Notes: a model not told the origin generated them from the sequence alone. DNA of 64,000 bases from Alteromonadaceae bacterium (GCA_014872785.1 WKFJ01000054.1:87902-151901), one strand, 5' to 3'. Numbered from the stretch's first letter, positions 43,669 to 53,523 are shown. Numbers and translations: made by a program.

Positions 43669-45054
43669 TTACTGGGCAAACTGACGCCTTTCTAAGCCGT
43701 GCTTTTCCATGAGACGGCAAAAGGAGCGTCGTTCTTTCTTAGCAATGCGCGCAGCCTTAGAGATATTACCACGGGTTTTAACAAGAATACGGGTAAGGTA
43801 ATCTCGCTCAAATTGACAGATAAGTTCGTCTTTGGCCGCCTGGAATCCATCAAACATGTCAATTTCATCACTAACACGCCCAATTATGTCGGAATCATTA
43901 TTGGGTGTGCCGGTGAGCAATGACGTGTCTTCTATTACATAGCCGTCAGACAAAAAGAAGGCTCGTTTTACAAAGTTATCTAATTCTCGAACATTACCTT
44001 CCCATTCATAAGCTTGCATCGCCGAAATCATATCTTGTGAGAAGACTTTAATTTTACCGCCATGCTCCAGAGTCAGGGTTGAAAGGAAGTGCTGTGCGAG
44101 TAACTGTATATCTTCACCGCGCTTGTTAAGAGGCGGCAACGCTATTTGTAAAACATCTAATCGATACATCAAATCTTCTCGGAAGTCTTTTGACTTGATT
44201 AGTTGCTTCATGTCGGTATTACTAGCGGCTATTATCCGCACGTCGACTTTAGAAAATTCGTGTCCACCCACAGGGCGCACTTCATTGTCCTGTAAATAAC
44301 GAAGCAGAGCGACTTGCGCTTTGGGTGATAAACTATCTACCTCGTCTAGAAATACTGTACCGTTGTTGGCCAGTTGTAATAAACCTACCTTTGCCTTGTT
44401 GGCACCTGTAAATGCGCCTTTTTCGTGACCAAAGAGTTCGCTTAATATGAGTTCGTCAGTAAAGGCACCACAGTTAATTGGAATAAAAGGTTCATTTTTG
44501 CGATCGCTCATGTAGTGAATAGAACGCGCTGTTAACTCTTTACCGGTACCGGTATTACCTTTAATAAATACGTTGGTATCAGCCGCCGACACCTTTTTTA
44601 TCAGCCGTACCGCTTTTAAGAAAGAGGGCGAACGACCATAGAAGTTTAGTTGTAAGAAAGCGTCATCCAATTCCGCAGGATAAAAGTGCTGTCTCTGTAG
44701 TATGCGCTGCTCTGCAAAATGAATGTTTTGTAATAACTGCGTCGCCCCCAATTGCCAGAAAAGGGTGCAGTCACTCAGATGCGGCGGCAATATGCTTGGG
44801 CGTTCATCGGTGACTAGATATAGGATCTGTTCATTAGTTGCGTGATAGCGTCTTATTTCTAACGACGAAATACGCTCAACAGTAGGTACCACCACTAACC
44901 ATATAATTGGGTAGTGGGACTCTACTGGTTCATGGTCAATAGTATCGTGTGGTCGAATCTTGATTTGACCCGAGCCTAATAATTCCGCTATCGAATAACT
45001 TACGTATTCGTCAGCGAAACTGACCAATCTTATCTGTGTGTCCCTAAGAATCAT
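43669..45054 (-). CDS. Sigma-54-dependent activator (VasH-like) of the T6SS
   Basis: A 461-residue enhancer-binding protein. The AAA+ core has Walker A GNTGTGKE, the sigma-54 contact loop GAFTGA (in HEKGAFTGANKA), Walker B TVFLDEVDSL and the arginine-finger region FREDLMYRLDVLQIALPPLNKR. The N-terminal 140 residues are not a standard receiver or GAF domain and lack the phosphoacceptor pattern. The C-terminal HTH is atypical (GNISKAARIAKKERRSFCRLMEKHGL, FIS-like). Its position directly upstream of a -24/-12 promoter makes it the likely T6SS activator. Confidence 0.9.
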   Translation of the reverse strand: MILRDTQIRLVSFADEYVSYSIAELLGSGQIKIRPHDTIDHEPVESHYPIIWLVVVPTVERISSLEIRRYHATNEQILYLVTDERPSILPPHLSDCTLFWQLGATQLLQNIHFAEQRILQRQHFYPAELDDAFLQLNFYGRSPSFLKAVRLIKKVSAADTNVFIKGNTGTGKELTARSIHYMSDRKNEPFIPINCGAFTDELILSELFGHEKGAFTGANKAKVGLLQLANNGTVFLDEVDSLSPKAQVALLRYLQDNEVRPVGGHEFSKVDVRIIAASNTDMKQLIKSKDFREDLMYRLDVLQIALPPLNKRGEDIQLLAQHFLSTLTLEHGGKIKVFSQDMISAMQAYEWEGNVRELDNFVKRAFFLSDGYVIEDTSLLTGTPNNDSDIIGRVSDEIDMFDGFQAAKDELICQFERDYLTRILVKTRGNISKAARIAKKERRSFCRLMEKHGLERRQFAQ

Positions 45055-45153
45055 ATTAAGTATGACTTATGTTTTTTATGAACAAATATAAGTAGATGAT
45101 TTATTAGGGGTTTGCAACATTTTGTAATTAATAAATTTACCCTTTTTTAAAAT

Positions 45154-45173
45154 TTCGGTTACGCGTAACCGAA
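45154..45173. promoter_or_regulatory. 20-bp perfect palindrome
   Basis: TTCGGTTACGCGTAACCGAA sits between the peroxiredoxin-like gene stop (45232) and the activator gene start (45054). It could be an operator for the activator gene or a hairpin ending the upstream transcript, though only AAATTTT follows, not a T-run. Confidence 0.45.
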
Positions 45174-45231
45174 TGTGTGTTTAACTCTTTCACTAAGTGC
45201 ACATTTCGGTAAAAGGTATAGAAATAAGTAC

Positions 45232-45885
45232 CTAATTTTTATCAAGTTTCTGATAAATTTTGAGTACCTCTTCAGGCTCTGCTCGTTGTGTATAATCTTC
45301 TTCGACATACATATATTTAACTGTTCGGTTTTGGTCAATGACAAACGTCGCAGGTATTGGCAAAGAGTAGCGCTCATCGCATGTTCGCTTGTGAAGGTCG
45401 ATATCCCATTTCAGCAATACATCTTTCATATCTGCATCTAATGTATGAACTAAGCCAAGTGCGCTAGCTAGCTGTAAATTCTGGTCTATCAACAAAGGGA
45501 AGCGCATGGCGTTATCTTGTTTTGTTGCTAGCGCGTATTCTGCTATCTCTGGCGTAATTGCAATAATATTAAAGTGTTGAAATGAAGCTTCATAGTACTG
45601 CTGCCAGGCTTGTATTTCTAACATGCAGTAGGGACACCATCCGCCACGAATGAAGGTGATGACTAAAGGATGCTCATTGAGAAGTGTCTCACTGCTGACC
45701 AGTTGACCTTTAGCATTGGGTAACTGAAACTCGGGAAATTTATGCTCAAGTTGAACGCATCTATCTCCAATACATTGCTGTTGCAACAGAGAAATGCTTC
45801 GGTTAATAGTTTCTAGTAGTTCTGTGGGCGTGTTGGCGTCAAATGTACTTTTGAAGTGTTTGAGTTTGTCTGCAAGTGAACCCAT
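45232..45885 (-). CDS. AhpC/TSA-like peroxiredoxin
   Basis: A 217-residue thioredoxin-fold protein. The redox motif is GGWCPYC near residue 90, a CxxC rather than the usual lone peroxidatic Cys, followed by MLEIQAWQQYY. It fits the peroxiredoxin-like group that reduces peroxides or disulfides. The N-terminal helical stretch (1-45) is as seen in this subgroup. It stands alone between the T6SS activator gene and a hypothetical gene. Confidence 0.83.
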   Translation of the reverse strand: MGSLADKLKHFKSTFDANTPTELLETINRSISLLQQQCIGDRCVQLEHKFPEFQLPNAKGQLVSSETLLNEHPLVITFIRGGWCPYCMLEIQAWQQYYEASFQHFNIIAITPEIAEYALATKQDNAMRFPLLIDQNLQLASALGLVHTLDADMKDVLLKWDIDLHKRTCDERYSLPIPATFVIDQNRTVKYMYVEEDYTQRAEPEEVLKIYQKLDKN

Positions 45886-45975
45886 TCGCGCGCCTGAAAA
45901 GATCTTGGTCTTTCAGTTATAGTACAAACCTCCGAGGTTGCAATGTAAAAGCCAAGGGAGTAGCGAAGTCGGATT

Positions 45976-46380
45976 TTAGTTCGAAGTCTTTTTCTTTATA
46001 GAAGATAACTCTTTGAGTAATTCATTTTCACGAATCCTCAATGCACCTAGTTCAAAAGTGATTTCGGACGCTCTATCTTGAAATTGCTGAAAGTTGCCAG
46101 CTTGCTGCTGTGGGAGGTCGCTCGCTAAATCGTCGGCGAGCTGTATGGAACCTTTGGGTTTTTCGGCGGTGAGTTCTGGCTCGTCAAAATTAAGTTTACT
46201 CTTCGCTTTGGTGTCCATTTGTTGTAGCTTTTCGCCGAAACGGTCTAAAGCGGGGCGGTTTACATTGAGCCCTAACTCAACGCACTCTTTATGCGTCATC
46301 TCGTAGTTAGAATAATCGTACTTGCGAATGATCTTTTTGACCATTTCAACTTTTTCTACTTGTAATTTTTTGTTGAACAT
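45976..46380 (-). CDS. Hypothetical coiled-coil protein
   Basis: A 134-residue protein starting MFNKKLQVEKVEMVKKIIRKYDYSNYEMTHKECVELG, with a Lys-rich N-terminus and a C-terminal heptad-like helix (FQQFQDRASEITFELGALRIRENELLKELSSIKKK). A more upstream in-frame start at 46425 is possible but less likely. No family recognised; perhaps a DNA- or complex-associated small protein. Confidence 0.65.
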   Translation of the reverse strand: MFNKKLQVEKVEMVKKIIRKYDYSNYEMTHKECVELGLNVNRPALDRFGEKLQQMDTKAKSKLNFDEPELTAEKPKGSIQLADDLASDLPQQQAGNFQQFQDRASEITFELGALRIRENELLKELSSIKKKTSN

Positions 46381-46606
46381 AATGTTGACTGTCGCGTTCT
46401 GTCGCCGTTGGCTACACCTGATCAATAACTCTTTTATCGACCACTACAAAGGTTTTTGTAGCATACTTCCTATACAAAACAAGTAAGAAAGACGCCTCAA
46501 TTCACTAATATTTAACATTTCTAGTCAAAAAACAACCATTTTGTCTAAATATGCATTAAAAAGTTCATGTTCTGGTTGTTAATTTATACGTACAGTTACA
46601 TTTATT

Positions 46607-47668
46607 TTAAAACCCGGTCATTTCTACAAATCCATCACCTCGATGACTTCCGGTAAATGCAACAGCGCCTTCGTAATAGGAAACTGAAAAGTAATTTGTT
46701 TGGTCTTGTTTTCTCGGAATCACGTGAAGATTAATACTATGTTCCACAATTGAAATATCCCACGCGGTGGGATAGCGCTGAGAAGGTTTGGTATGTGCCT
46801 GAACAGCAAGACTATTAACATCAAGCACAATGGGAGGCTGATTACGGTGCATCAGCGTACCAACCCAGTTATCATCTAATTCACTATTTTTTAATGTGAA
46901 TAACATTAACTTAGTATCTTCTGATAGGTGCAGCGAGAACCACTTCCATCCGTAATAGTCATCAGATAGGAATTCTGAAGACCATTCATGGTCAAACCAT
47001 CCTTTTCCAGTTACATTGTGTTCGATTCCACCAAGTGTTACCTGACCAGTCACCTGCAAAAAGGGATGGCTGTAATAATAGGAAGCAAGCTCGGTCCCCG
47101 GCGCTTTTTGTGAATAACCATTGTTGCCATGTAAAACTTGTTTGGCGCTATGCCGTAACTTGAGGTTAAAGCCAGATTCAGTATCTATAGAAGCCCCTAC
47201 AGACGTTGGAAAGTCGGCGCCACTACCAGCTAAATACCAGTCATCGATAAAAAGTTTATTGTCACCTTGTGCAAAACCCGCATTGCCTACACCATTTCGA
47301 GCGAATTTTTCTTTTTGAAAGGTCTCTTGGTCTGTATTAACAACAGCATGCGCCATGTAAATCTGGTTTCCGGACCAACTATGATCCTTGGTGACCGATT
47401 GGGATTTTATTCTAAATAGTGTCCACTGTAGCCAAATGGGTGATGCATCTTCTGCTTGTAGATTCGCAGTAAAATACCACCATTCAATACCGTAATTTGG
47501 ATGTTCTGCGTGGTCTCGGGGAAACGTGAGTGTTTTTTCAGGGGTTACTTTGGCTCCATCAACAGATAGTAGTTTGGAAAATTGACTGGTTTGTATTTGC
47601 TTTTTGTCACTACAAGCTGCGCTTGTTAAAACAAAAAAGATAATGAAGGTAAGTATTGAATATTTCAT
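46607..47668 (-). CDS. AttH-type lipocalin-like lipoprotein
   Basis: A 353-residue lipoprotein (lipobox LTSAAC near residue 19) with the AttH/carotenoid 1,2-hydratase-like fold: PNYGIEWWYFTANL, QIYMAHAVV, GKGWFDHEWSSEFL, GWKWFSLHLSE. AttH proteins accompany AttEFG-type FtsX-like ABC transporters, as here. Its role is unknown in most bacteria; lipid or small hydrophobic ligand handling in the envelope is a fair guess. Its ATG overlaps the permease stop by 4 bases. Confidence 0.88.
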   Translation of the reverse strand: MKYSILTFIIFFVLTSAACSDKKQIQTSQFSKLLSVDGAKVTPEKTLTFPRDHAEHPNYGIEWWYFTANLQAEDASPIWLQWTLFRIKSQSVTKDHSWSGNQIYMAHAVVNTDQETFQKEKFARNGVGNAGFAQGDNKLFIDDWYLAGSGADFPTSVGASIDTESGFNLKLRHSAKQVLHGNNGYSQKAPGTELASYYYSHPFLQVTGQVTLGGIEHNVTGKGWFDHEWSSEFLSDDYYGWKWFSLHLSEDTKLMLFTLKNSELDDNWVGTLMHRNQPPIVLDVNSLAVQAHTKPSQRYPTAWDISIVEHSINLHVIPRKQDQTNYFSVSYYEGAVAFTGSHRGDGFVEMTGF

Positions 47669-50049
47669 GACAACGCCAGTCTTTCGGAAATAGATGACCG
47701 GTTACGATATACAAGGGTGATTAGTAGAGCGAGGGAACATGCCAAGACGCTATAAATGTATAGGGTGACAATCTGGGATGGGGATACTAGTAGAGGGTAA
47801 GACCATTGAAAGGAATCCAAATTAACTCGATATATGAGTAGCCAGCTCAGCGCTAATGCAAACGGCACGGCGAATATAAAAATAATGCTTATTTGAACTA
47901 AATACTGTGCGAGGTTAAGCACCATTTGCTGCAGTGAAACGATTCCAAAGGAATAGAGTAGAGTGTGCTGAGCGCGGTTGTACCGCTCCATTAATATGAC
48001 AGAAATGAGCAAAGAAAAAAGAGCTACCAATAATGTGATGCTATTGAGACCGCCAGTGAATAAAAAGGTACGGTCAAAGGTAGTAATAGTTATATCTCGT
48101 ATTTGTTGACTGGAGAAGTAGCTGGTTTGCTCTAAAGAGTCTAATGTATTTTCGACCGCGTCTTGTGTTTTGGGATCAACACCATTAAGAGTTAAAGCAA
48201 ACCGGTTTACGCCTACTGAGGGAAGGTTAAGCGAGACAAAATTAGCATCTGGCCAATGTACTTGAGAATAGACATTACCGTAATCAATATAAATACCAGC
48301 AACCACAACATTAACCCCAGCCAATTTAATATACTCTCCAACCGACAAATTGTGCCTACGAGACATCTGTTGATTGATATATATCTTCTCTACACTTGTT
48401 GGTGGTTTTATAACGGCCGTAAATTGCAAAGGAAGCACTTGATATGCTGCATTTTCAAAACTAATGACTTCGGTTAATTGTTGTTTATAAAACAGTGTGG
48501 TCTTGTGTCGTTGGTATACTGCTAATTGCGGTTCAAATTTACTCAATTCTTTTAGTAGTCTTACGGGGGCAGGAGATGCGACATACAAATCCGCATTGAA
48601 TTGTTGTTCTATCCAGGTACCTGTAGCCGTTCTAAAGCTATCAACCATAGTATTCATACCAACATTCGCGGTAATAGCGATAAAAAATGCGCAAAAAGCG
48701 ATGGCAGAGCCACCAAGCACTCGCTGGGCATCGAAAAAGAAAAAACGTGCAATAGGGAAGCGCTGAGGTATCGTTTTAGCAATGATGCGATTTATCAGGG
48801 TGAGCAACCACGTCATAAGATGACAGCCGAATAACAGCAGGCCTGCAATAATCACATATTGCCAAAGAATACTTGTTATTGGGAGCGAAAAACTTAACAA
48901 CACGAAAATACCGATAATGCTTGAATGCTGCACATTACGTCTAAGGTTAGATGTCGTTTTATGTTGTTTAGGGTTAAGCGACATCATCTTTAGGCTAAGC
49001 ACCAGCGCAAAGGCCACACCGCTGACCCCAGCCAGCAAACTGAAGCCAATGAAATTCCCCATTTCTATTGATGAAACTGACAAATAGAATAAGTTTGTAA
49101 ACGTTTTTGATGTAAAAGGATGCAAAGCTTGGGCGCCAAATACACCAATAACATAACCAACGAGGCCGCCGATAAGGCCAAGTGTGACGATTTCCAGTGT
49201 TTGCAGATAAATAAGGCGGTGTTTTGAAATGCCAAGTTGATAAAAAATATTAATGTTTTTTAGTCGTTGAACTAGCAGCAAGTTAACGCTGTTGGAAATT
49301 ACGAAAATAGCTACAATGAACATCAATAACGCCATTGCCAAGGTGTTGTTTTTAAAGCTGTTAGAAAGATTCGTATTAGGTATTTGATTTGGCACTATTG
49401 TCAGCTTAAGCGCTGCAAGCGCTTGCCGCTGTTCTATGGTTAACTCATTAAAAAGCCACAAATGACTCAATGACGTTGCTTCTGACAGTGTTGTTGCAAT
49501 ATTAATGTCTGCGTATAAATGAATTGGTTCGGACTTCTCATGCTGCGCTAGATTGTCTTGCCCATTACTTAAAACGTTTACTCTTAACTTTGCGCCGGAA
49601 GTACCGGTCAGTAAGACAGGGGCGGAATACTTCTCTGCGATGGTGGGACTGGCAAAAACCACTAAACCAGAAGCAGTTGAACTGGGCTCATTCAAATTTA
49701 GTTTGCGCTCTTGTGCCAAGGGAAAGGCAAAAAAGTCTATGCCAGTTAATTGGGCTTGGTTGTCATCGGGCAATGTAATCGCAACTGATTTGGTCGGGAC
49801 AGCTTCAATACCCGCTTTTCGAACTGAGACGTATTGGGCTTTAGTTACATCACCACTTTCACCTTTGATCATGTAATGAACTTGGCTGCTAAAGGGAACC
49901 TGCTGTGCCTGAAGAGTATTGTTAGCCGTTTCATTAACGAGCAGCACGCTGACTAGCCCCGCACATCCTATAATCAAGGATAGAAAGATAAGCGCGACTT
50001 TTCGCCAGTCCTTAAGGTAGCTTTTGATGATGTAATTAAAATACGGCAT
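47665..50049 (-). CDS. FtsX-like ABC transporter permease (AttFG type)
   Basis: A 794-residue permease with two FtsX/MacB-type halves: membrane helices at the N-terminus (VALIFLSLIIGCAGLVSVLL), around 260-400, 410-480 and at the C-terminus (FALALSWLLIYRV; IVTLYIYSVLACSLALLITLVY), with periplasmic domains between. The start MPYFNYIIKSYLKDW was chosen over an upstream in-frame ATG at 50100 because it begins the family-like N-terminus; it overlaps the ATPase gene by 14 bases. It works with the ATPase and the AttH lipoprotein. Confidence 0.88.
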   Translation of the reverse strand: MPYFNYIIKSYLKDWRKVALIFLSLIIGCAGLVSVLLVNETANNTLQAQQVPFSSQVHYMIKGESGDVTKAQYVSVRKAGIEAVPTKSVAITLPDDNQAQLTGIDFFAFPLAQERKLNLNEPSSTASGLVVFASPTIAEKYSAPVLLTGTSGAKLRVNVLSNGQDNLAQHEKSEPIHLYADINIATTLSEATSLSHLWLFNELTIEQRQALAALKLTIVPNQIPNTNLSNSFKNNTLAMALLMFIVAIFVISNSVNLLLVQRLKNINIFYQLGISKHRLIYLQTLEIVTLGLIGGLVGYVIGVFGAQALHPFTSKTFTNLFYLSVSSIEMGNFIGFSLLAGVSGVAFALVLSLKMMSLNPKQHKTTSNLRRNVQHSSIIGIFVLLSFSLPITSILWQYVIIAGLLLFGCHLMTWLLTLINRIIAKTIPQRFPIARFFFFDAQRVLGGSAIAFCAFFIAITANVGMNTMVDSFRTATGTWIEQQFNADLYVASPAPVRLLKELSKFEPQLAVYQRHKTTLFYKQQLTEVISFENAAYQVLPLQFTAVIKPPTSVEKIYINQQMSRRHNLSVGEYIKLAGVNVVVAGIYIDYGNVYSQVHWPDANFVSLNLPSVGVNRFALTLNGVDPKTQDAVENTLDSLEQTSYFSSQQIRDITITTFDRTFLFTGGLNSITLLVALFSLLISVILMERYNRAQHTLLYSFGIVSLQQMVLNLAQYLVQISIIFIFAVPFALALSWLLIYRVNLDSFQWSYPLLVSPSQIVTLYIYSVLACSLALLITLVYRNRSSISERLALS

Positions 50050-50701
50050 CAAATAGACGGCCGTTTTCAAGGCGCATGACGCGTTGGGTTTGTGCGGCAA
50101 GTTGTTCGCTGTGTGTTACCAAAACGAGTGCTGTATTTAGGGATTCGCAGCATTCAATTAACAATTTGGCGACGGCATCGCTGTTAGTTTTATCGAGATT
50201 GCCAGTAGGTTCGTCAGCTAGCAGCAAGTCAGGTTTATGCGCTAGCGCTCGGGCAATGGCGACGCGTTGCTGTTCACCGCCGGAAAGCTGTTGGACAGAA
50301 CGCGTCAATAAGCTGCCAATATTAAGGGTCTCTACCAACTTCTCAATATAGGCTTTATCTACGTTCTTATTTAATTGCGCGCAGAACGAGATATTATCAG
50401 AGACTGAGATACAATCGATCAAATTGAAGTCTTGAAAAACAACCGCAGCGTGTGATTTTCGATAGGCGTTTTGTACCTTGCTCGAGCCGCCAGATATATC
50501 TTCACCTCGGAAACGAATGCCGCCTGCATCGGGAACATCAAGAGTTGCGATGAGTTTTAATAGCGTAGACTTACCAGAACCAGAAGGGCCGATAATCGCC
50601 ATACTGTTTGATGCTTCTAACGAAAAACTCACGCCATCAAGGATCTTCCGTTCAGTGTTACCGTCATGAACTGATTTGCTCAAGTTGTCGACTACCAACA
50701 T
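50036..50701 (-). CDS. ABC transporter ATPase (LolD/MacB type)
   Basis: A 221-residue ATPase with Walker A GPSGSGKST, signature LSGGEQQRVAIARAL, Walker B LLLADEPTGNLD and the H-loop VTHSEQ. The class is that of FtsX-type exporters (LolD, MacB). The ATG at 50701 fits the family start (MLVVDNLSK). It lies 11 bases after the EEP-family gene and overlaps the permease gene. Confidence 0.92.
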   Translation of the reverse strand: MLVVDNLSKSVHDGNTERKILDGVSFSLEASNSMAIIGPSGSGKSTLLKLIATLDVPDAGGIRFRGEDISGGSSKVQNAYRKSHAAVVFQDFNLIDCISVSDNISFCAQLNKNVDKAYIEKLVETLNIGSLLTRSVQQLSGGEQQRVAIARALAHKPDLLLADEPTGNLDKTNSDAVAKLLIECCESLNTALVLVTHSEQLAAQTQRVMRLENGRLFDAVF

Positions 50702-50712
50702 ATTAAGTGGTC

Positions 50713-51954
50713 TCAGCGGTGTAACTTTAAGTCTGCCCAAACTAAACGATGATCCGAACTGCTAGGCTGATTTTCTTGTTTACTGACCAAATGATGCAAA
50801 GGATCCGTAGAATCGGGCCAAAAAACGCCTGACCCAGTTAATGTCCAGCCATTTTTAGATGGGATGACATAATCTGCCCGCATTTTCCATACGGCGGTGT
50901 GATATTGAGATAGGTCTTTATTTCCTGCATTTTCAGCGCCGCCCAAGCTTGAGGGAGCCACGGTATTTTGCTGGGAATCATCTAGACCTGGCATCACCTT
51001 TTCATGGTTGAGTAATTGTTGTATTGCCCGTCCAGTTGCCGGGCTAAAAGCATCACCCTGTGCAACTGACGCATTCAAATCACCAAGCACTACAAAAGGA
51101 CTTTTTCCTACATCTTTAGACACAGGATTGCCCTTGTCGTCGCGTAGCCATGAAAGTTGGTTGTTTTCGATAAGCGCCGTAATCAGGCGGATTTCATCGT
51201 GGTTGCGCTTGCCATTTCTATCTTCTTTGCCGTCGAATACTGGCGGTGTAGGGTGAGCAATAATTAAATCGATGCGCCTGCCTTCAATATCTACAGGGAC
51301 AACCGCGTGAGTTTTAGAAGATAGTCTAAGTTCTTTCCAGACTTCGTCACTGTAATAGTTTACGCCCTCTATTCGCGGCGCATTGGCATTGGGAAGCTTA
51401 TGCCATTTAAAACGCTGAAAACTTTGTATGTTCTCTAGTTGCAGGGGAAATTTAGACAATACCGCCATGCAATACTGACCAAGATAACGGCCAAAACCAT
51501 AATGTGATGGAGCATTACCAGATTCCATAGGAAAGGCTAGGCCAGTATTACAATCAGGTTGGTAGCGATAAGGATAGCTAATAGCGCTGGCGTCTTGAAT
51601 CGGTTTATTCAGGTATTTTTGTTGAAATAAGTCTAAGGTATTGCCTTTATCTGCACCGTCGATTTCATTCAATAACAAAATATCAGGTCGTATGTGCTGA
51701 ATAATGCGAGCGACCTTTTTGGCCTGAATATTGTTTCCAGACTGCAATTGTTGATAGACATCACCTGATTGTTTACCGTCGCTCAAAGCCACATTGAATG
51801 TGGCAATACGGATAGTTTGGTTAGATTCAGAAGCAAAAAGAGAAGACATAAACAACAAGCACAACAGTGGGATACAACGCACAACAATGATTACCGTAGT
51901 TGAATTTTTTGCTAACGCTAACACATTCAACCCATTAACGTTAGCACCACCCAT
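50713..51954 (-). CDS. Secreted endonuclease/exonuclease/phosphatase-family protein
   Basis: A 413-residue EEP-fold hydrolase: IRIATFNVAL, DILLLNEIDG (metal Glu), YCMAVLSKFP, FVVLGDLNAS and a C-terminal SSSDHRLVWADL with the catalytic His. An N-terminal hydrophobic stretch (VIIVVRCIPLLCLLFMSSLFA) suggests export. Targets could be nucleic acid or a phosphoester; not resolvable. It may be co-transcribed with the ABC transporter, to which it is 11 bases close. Confidence 0.88.
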   Translation of the reverse strand: MGGANVNGLNVLALAKNSTTVIIVVRCIPLLCLLFMSSLFASESNQTIRIATFNVALSDGKQSGDVYQQLQSGNNIQAKKVARIIQHIRPDILLLNEIDGADKGNTLDLFQQKYLNKPIQDASAISYPYRYQPDCNTGLAFPMESGNAPSHYGFGRYLGQYCMAVLSKFPLQLENIQSFQRFKWHKLPNANAPRIEGVNYYSDEVWKELRLSSKTHAVVPVDIEGRRIDLIIAHPTPPVFDGKEDRNGKRNHDEIRLITALIENNQLSWLRDDKGNPVSKDVGKSPFVVLGDLNASVAQGDAFSPATGRAIQQLLNHEKVMPGLDDSQQNTVAPSSLGGAENAGNKDLSQYHTAVWKMRADYVIPSKNGWTLTGSGVFWPDSTDPLHHLVSKQENQPSSSDHRLVWADLKLHR

Positions 51955-52031
51955 TTTAATTTATTATTTGTCTTGTATAGATTCTGCTCATTCAACAAAT
52001 CATGCACAATAATCTGACATAAACTATTTGT

Positions 52032-52424
52032 TCAAAGTTCCCGGTCGTATACCTTGTAGCCTAGGTCGACTAAGCAGTTACGAAGCACTCTAGATTGCAC
52101 TTCAGTCGCTTTTACTGACTCTTCAGCGGCGCCTGATATACCAAAAAATAAAGCTCCAACGAGTGCACCGCCAACAGCACCTTCAAATCCGTCTTCAAAG
52201 GCTCCACTAATGGCTCCCACACCGGCACCAACCGCAGCGCCATTTTGTGCGCCTACACTAGCCGCCTCAGATTTATCTACTTGTTCAGCGTAGTTTCCGC
52301 AATAGGCTAAATCACGTTCGTATTGTTGATGTGATACACCAGTCATGTCCACCACTGGAGCTTGATTATAGGCGCATGCTGTAGCGCTTAGTGCGATAAC
52401 ACCTGCTAACATTAATTTATTCAC
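52032..52424 (-). CDS. Glycine-zipper lipoprotein
   Basis: A 130-residue lipoprotein. The GTG start at 52424 has AGGAG upstream and begins MNKLMLAGVIALSATAC with a lipobox (ATAC). A glycine-zipper stretch is visible in AVGAGVGAISGAFEDGFEGAVGGALVGALFFG, followed by a Cys-containing C-terminus (RNCLVDLGYKVYDREL). It resembles small outer-membrane glycine-zipper lipoproteins. An in-frame ATG at 52499 would bury the signal peptide. Confidence 0.78.
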   Translation of the reverse strand: MNKLMLAGVIALSATACAYNQAPVVDMTGVSHQQYERDLAYCGNYAEQVDKSEAASVGAQNGAAVGAGVGAISGAFEDGFEGAVGGALVGALFFGISGAAEESVKATEVQSRVLRNCLVDLGYKVYDREL

Positions 52425-52572
52425 TTTGTTCTCCTGACCGCGTTTGAAATTCGTTAGCAACATTAATGCTGGATAGGTGAATGGCGACTTAACCTTCACT
52501 TAACTATTGCTATTGCATTTGAAAAGCCACAGGATGCATTGAAACGCTACGCAATTTATGAGGAGTTTAGAT

Positions 52573-53217
52573 TTGCTAGTTGAACTTACCCCGATGGAAT
52601 GTCGAGTCATTGGTGTACTTTTAGAAAAAGAAGAAACTACACCGGATCAGTACCCGTTATCGTTAAATGGTCTCACAACAGGCTGTAATCAAAAAAGTAA
52701 CCGTGAACCGGTTGTTAATCTTTCTGAGACTGAAGTACAGAGTATTCTCGATGACTTACAAGAAAAGCGGCAAGTCGCAGAGGTGCAGCACGGCAGTAGA
52801 GTGGCTAAATATCAACACAGATTCTGCAATACCCAATTCGGTAGTTTGCAATTAAGTGCGCAGCAAAAGGCTATTGTATGTGTTTTGTTGTTGCGTGGCC
52901 CCCAAACTCCTGGAGAGCTTCGAACGCGAAGCGCAAGATTCGCTGAATTTGCAAACGTCACTGAGGTGGAAAAATGTCTTGAAGATATGGCAGAACTCAA
53001 CGGCGAACAATTAGTGCAAAAATTACCACGCGAACCAGGAAGACGCGAAAACAGGTTTGCCCACTGCTTTAGTGGCGAAGTTGAGCTCGATATCAGTGCC
53101 ACTGAGAATCAGTCTAGTGCGCAACACGAAAGTGCAGATATACAGGCAATATTGCAACGTCTTACGCTTCTTGAGCAGGAAGTTGCCTCGCTAAAACACA
53201 AACTAGGTGAAGATTAG
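52573..53217 (+). CDS. yceH: YceH-family (DUF480) protein
   Basis: A 214-residue YceH protein: LTPMECRVIGVLLEKEETTPDQYPLSLNGLTTGCNQKSNREPV, then FCNTQFGSLQLS, LLLRGPQTPGELRTRSARF and LPREPGRRENRFAHCF. Two winged-helix domains are expected; function not settled. The TTG at 52573 aligns with the E. coli start and has AGGAG 7 bases upstream; the ATG at 52558 contains that ribosome site. Confidence 0.9.
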   Translation: MLVELTPMECRVIGVLLEKEETTPDQYPLSLNGLTTGCNQKSNREPVVNLSETEVQSILDDLQEKRQVAEVQHGSRVAKYQHRFCNTQFGSLQLSAQQKAIVCVLLLRGPQTPGELRTRSARFAEFANVTEVEKCLEDMAELNGEQLVQKLPREPGRRENRFAHCFSGEVELDISATENQSSAQHESADIQAILQRLTLLEQEVASLKHKLGED

Positions 53218-53233
53218 TCGGAATAAACGCAGT

Positions 53234-53498
53234 TATACCCGAAACACCTCAAGATGATCGACTTCAGCGAGTGAATAAAAGGATTTAGGCAGGGCAAATT
53301 GTTGAAGGCATGGTTAGTTCACGTCAATACAATTTAACGCAGCATAAATCCTTTAAGGCCTCGCCCTTCGGGAGCTTCACAGCGCTTCCATTACTGCGTT
53401 ACAATTGCTTGAAAGGTAACCGCATTCCTTCTCAAGTGAGCCTTGTACTGAAAGCGTTGTGAGCTCTGAAGCAAGCATCTTGAGGTGTTTCGGGTATA
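53234..53498. mobile_element. MITE, 265 bp, 23-bp perfect terminal inverted repeats
   Basis: The element begins TATACCCGAAACACCTC and ends with its exact reverse complement (GAGGTGTTTCGGGTATA); the match extends 23 bases. Internal inverted segments (AAAGGATTTA/TAAATCCTTT) are also present. It has no coding frame. A second copy starts at 63903. It fills the gap between yceH and a frame-broken binding-protein gene. Confidence 0.88.
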
Positions 53499-53504
53499 AA
53501 GGGA

Positions 53505-53523
53505 GAGGGCGCTATTTGCCCTC
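53505..53523 (-). terminator. Weak hairpin terminator
   Basis: GAGGGC/GCCCTC stem around a short loop follows the restored end of the binding-protein gene; only a short TCCCTTT tract follows on the minus strand. Confidence 0.4.
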
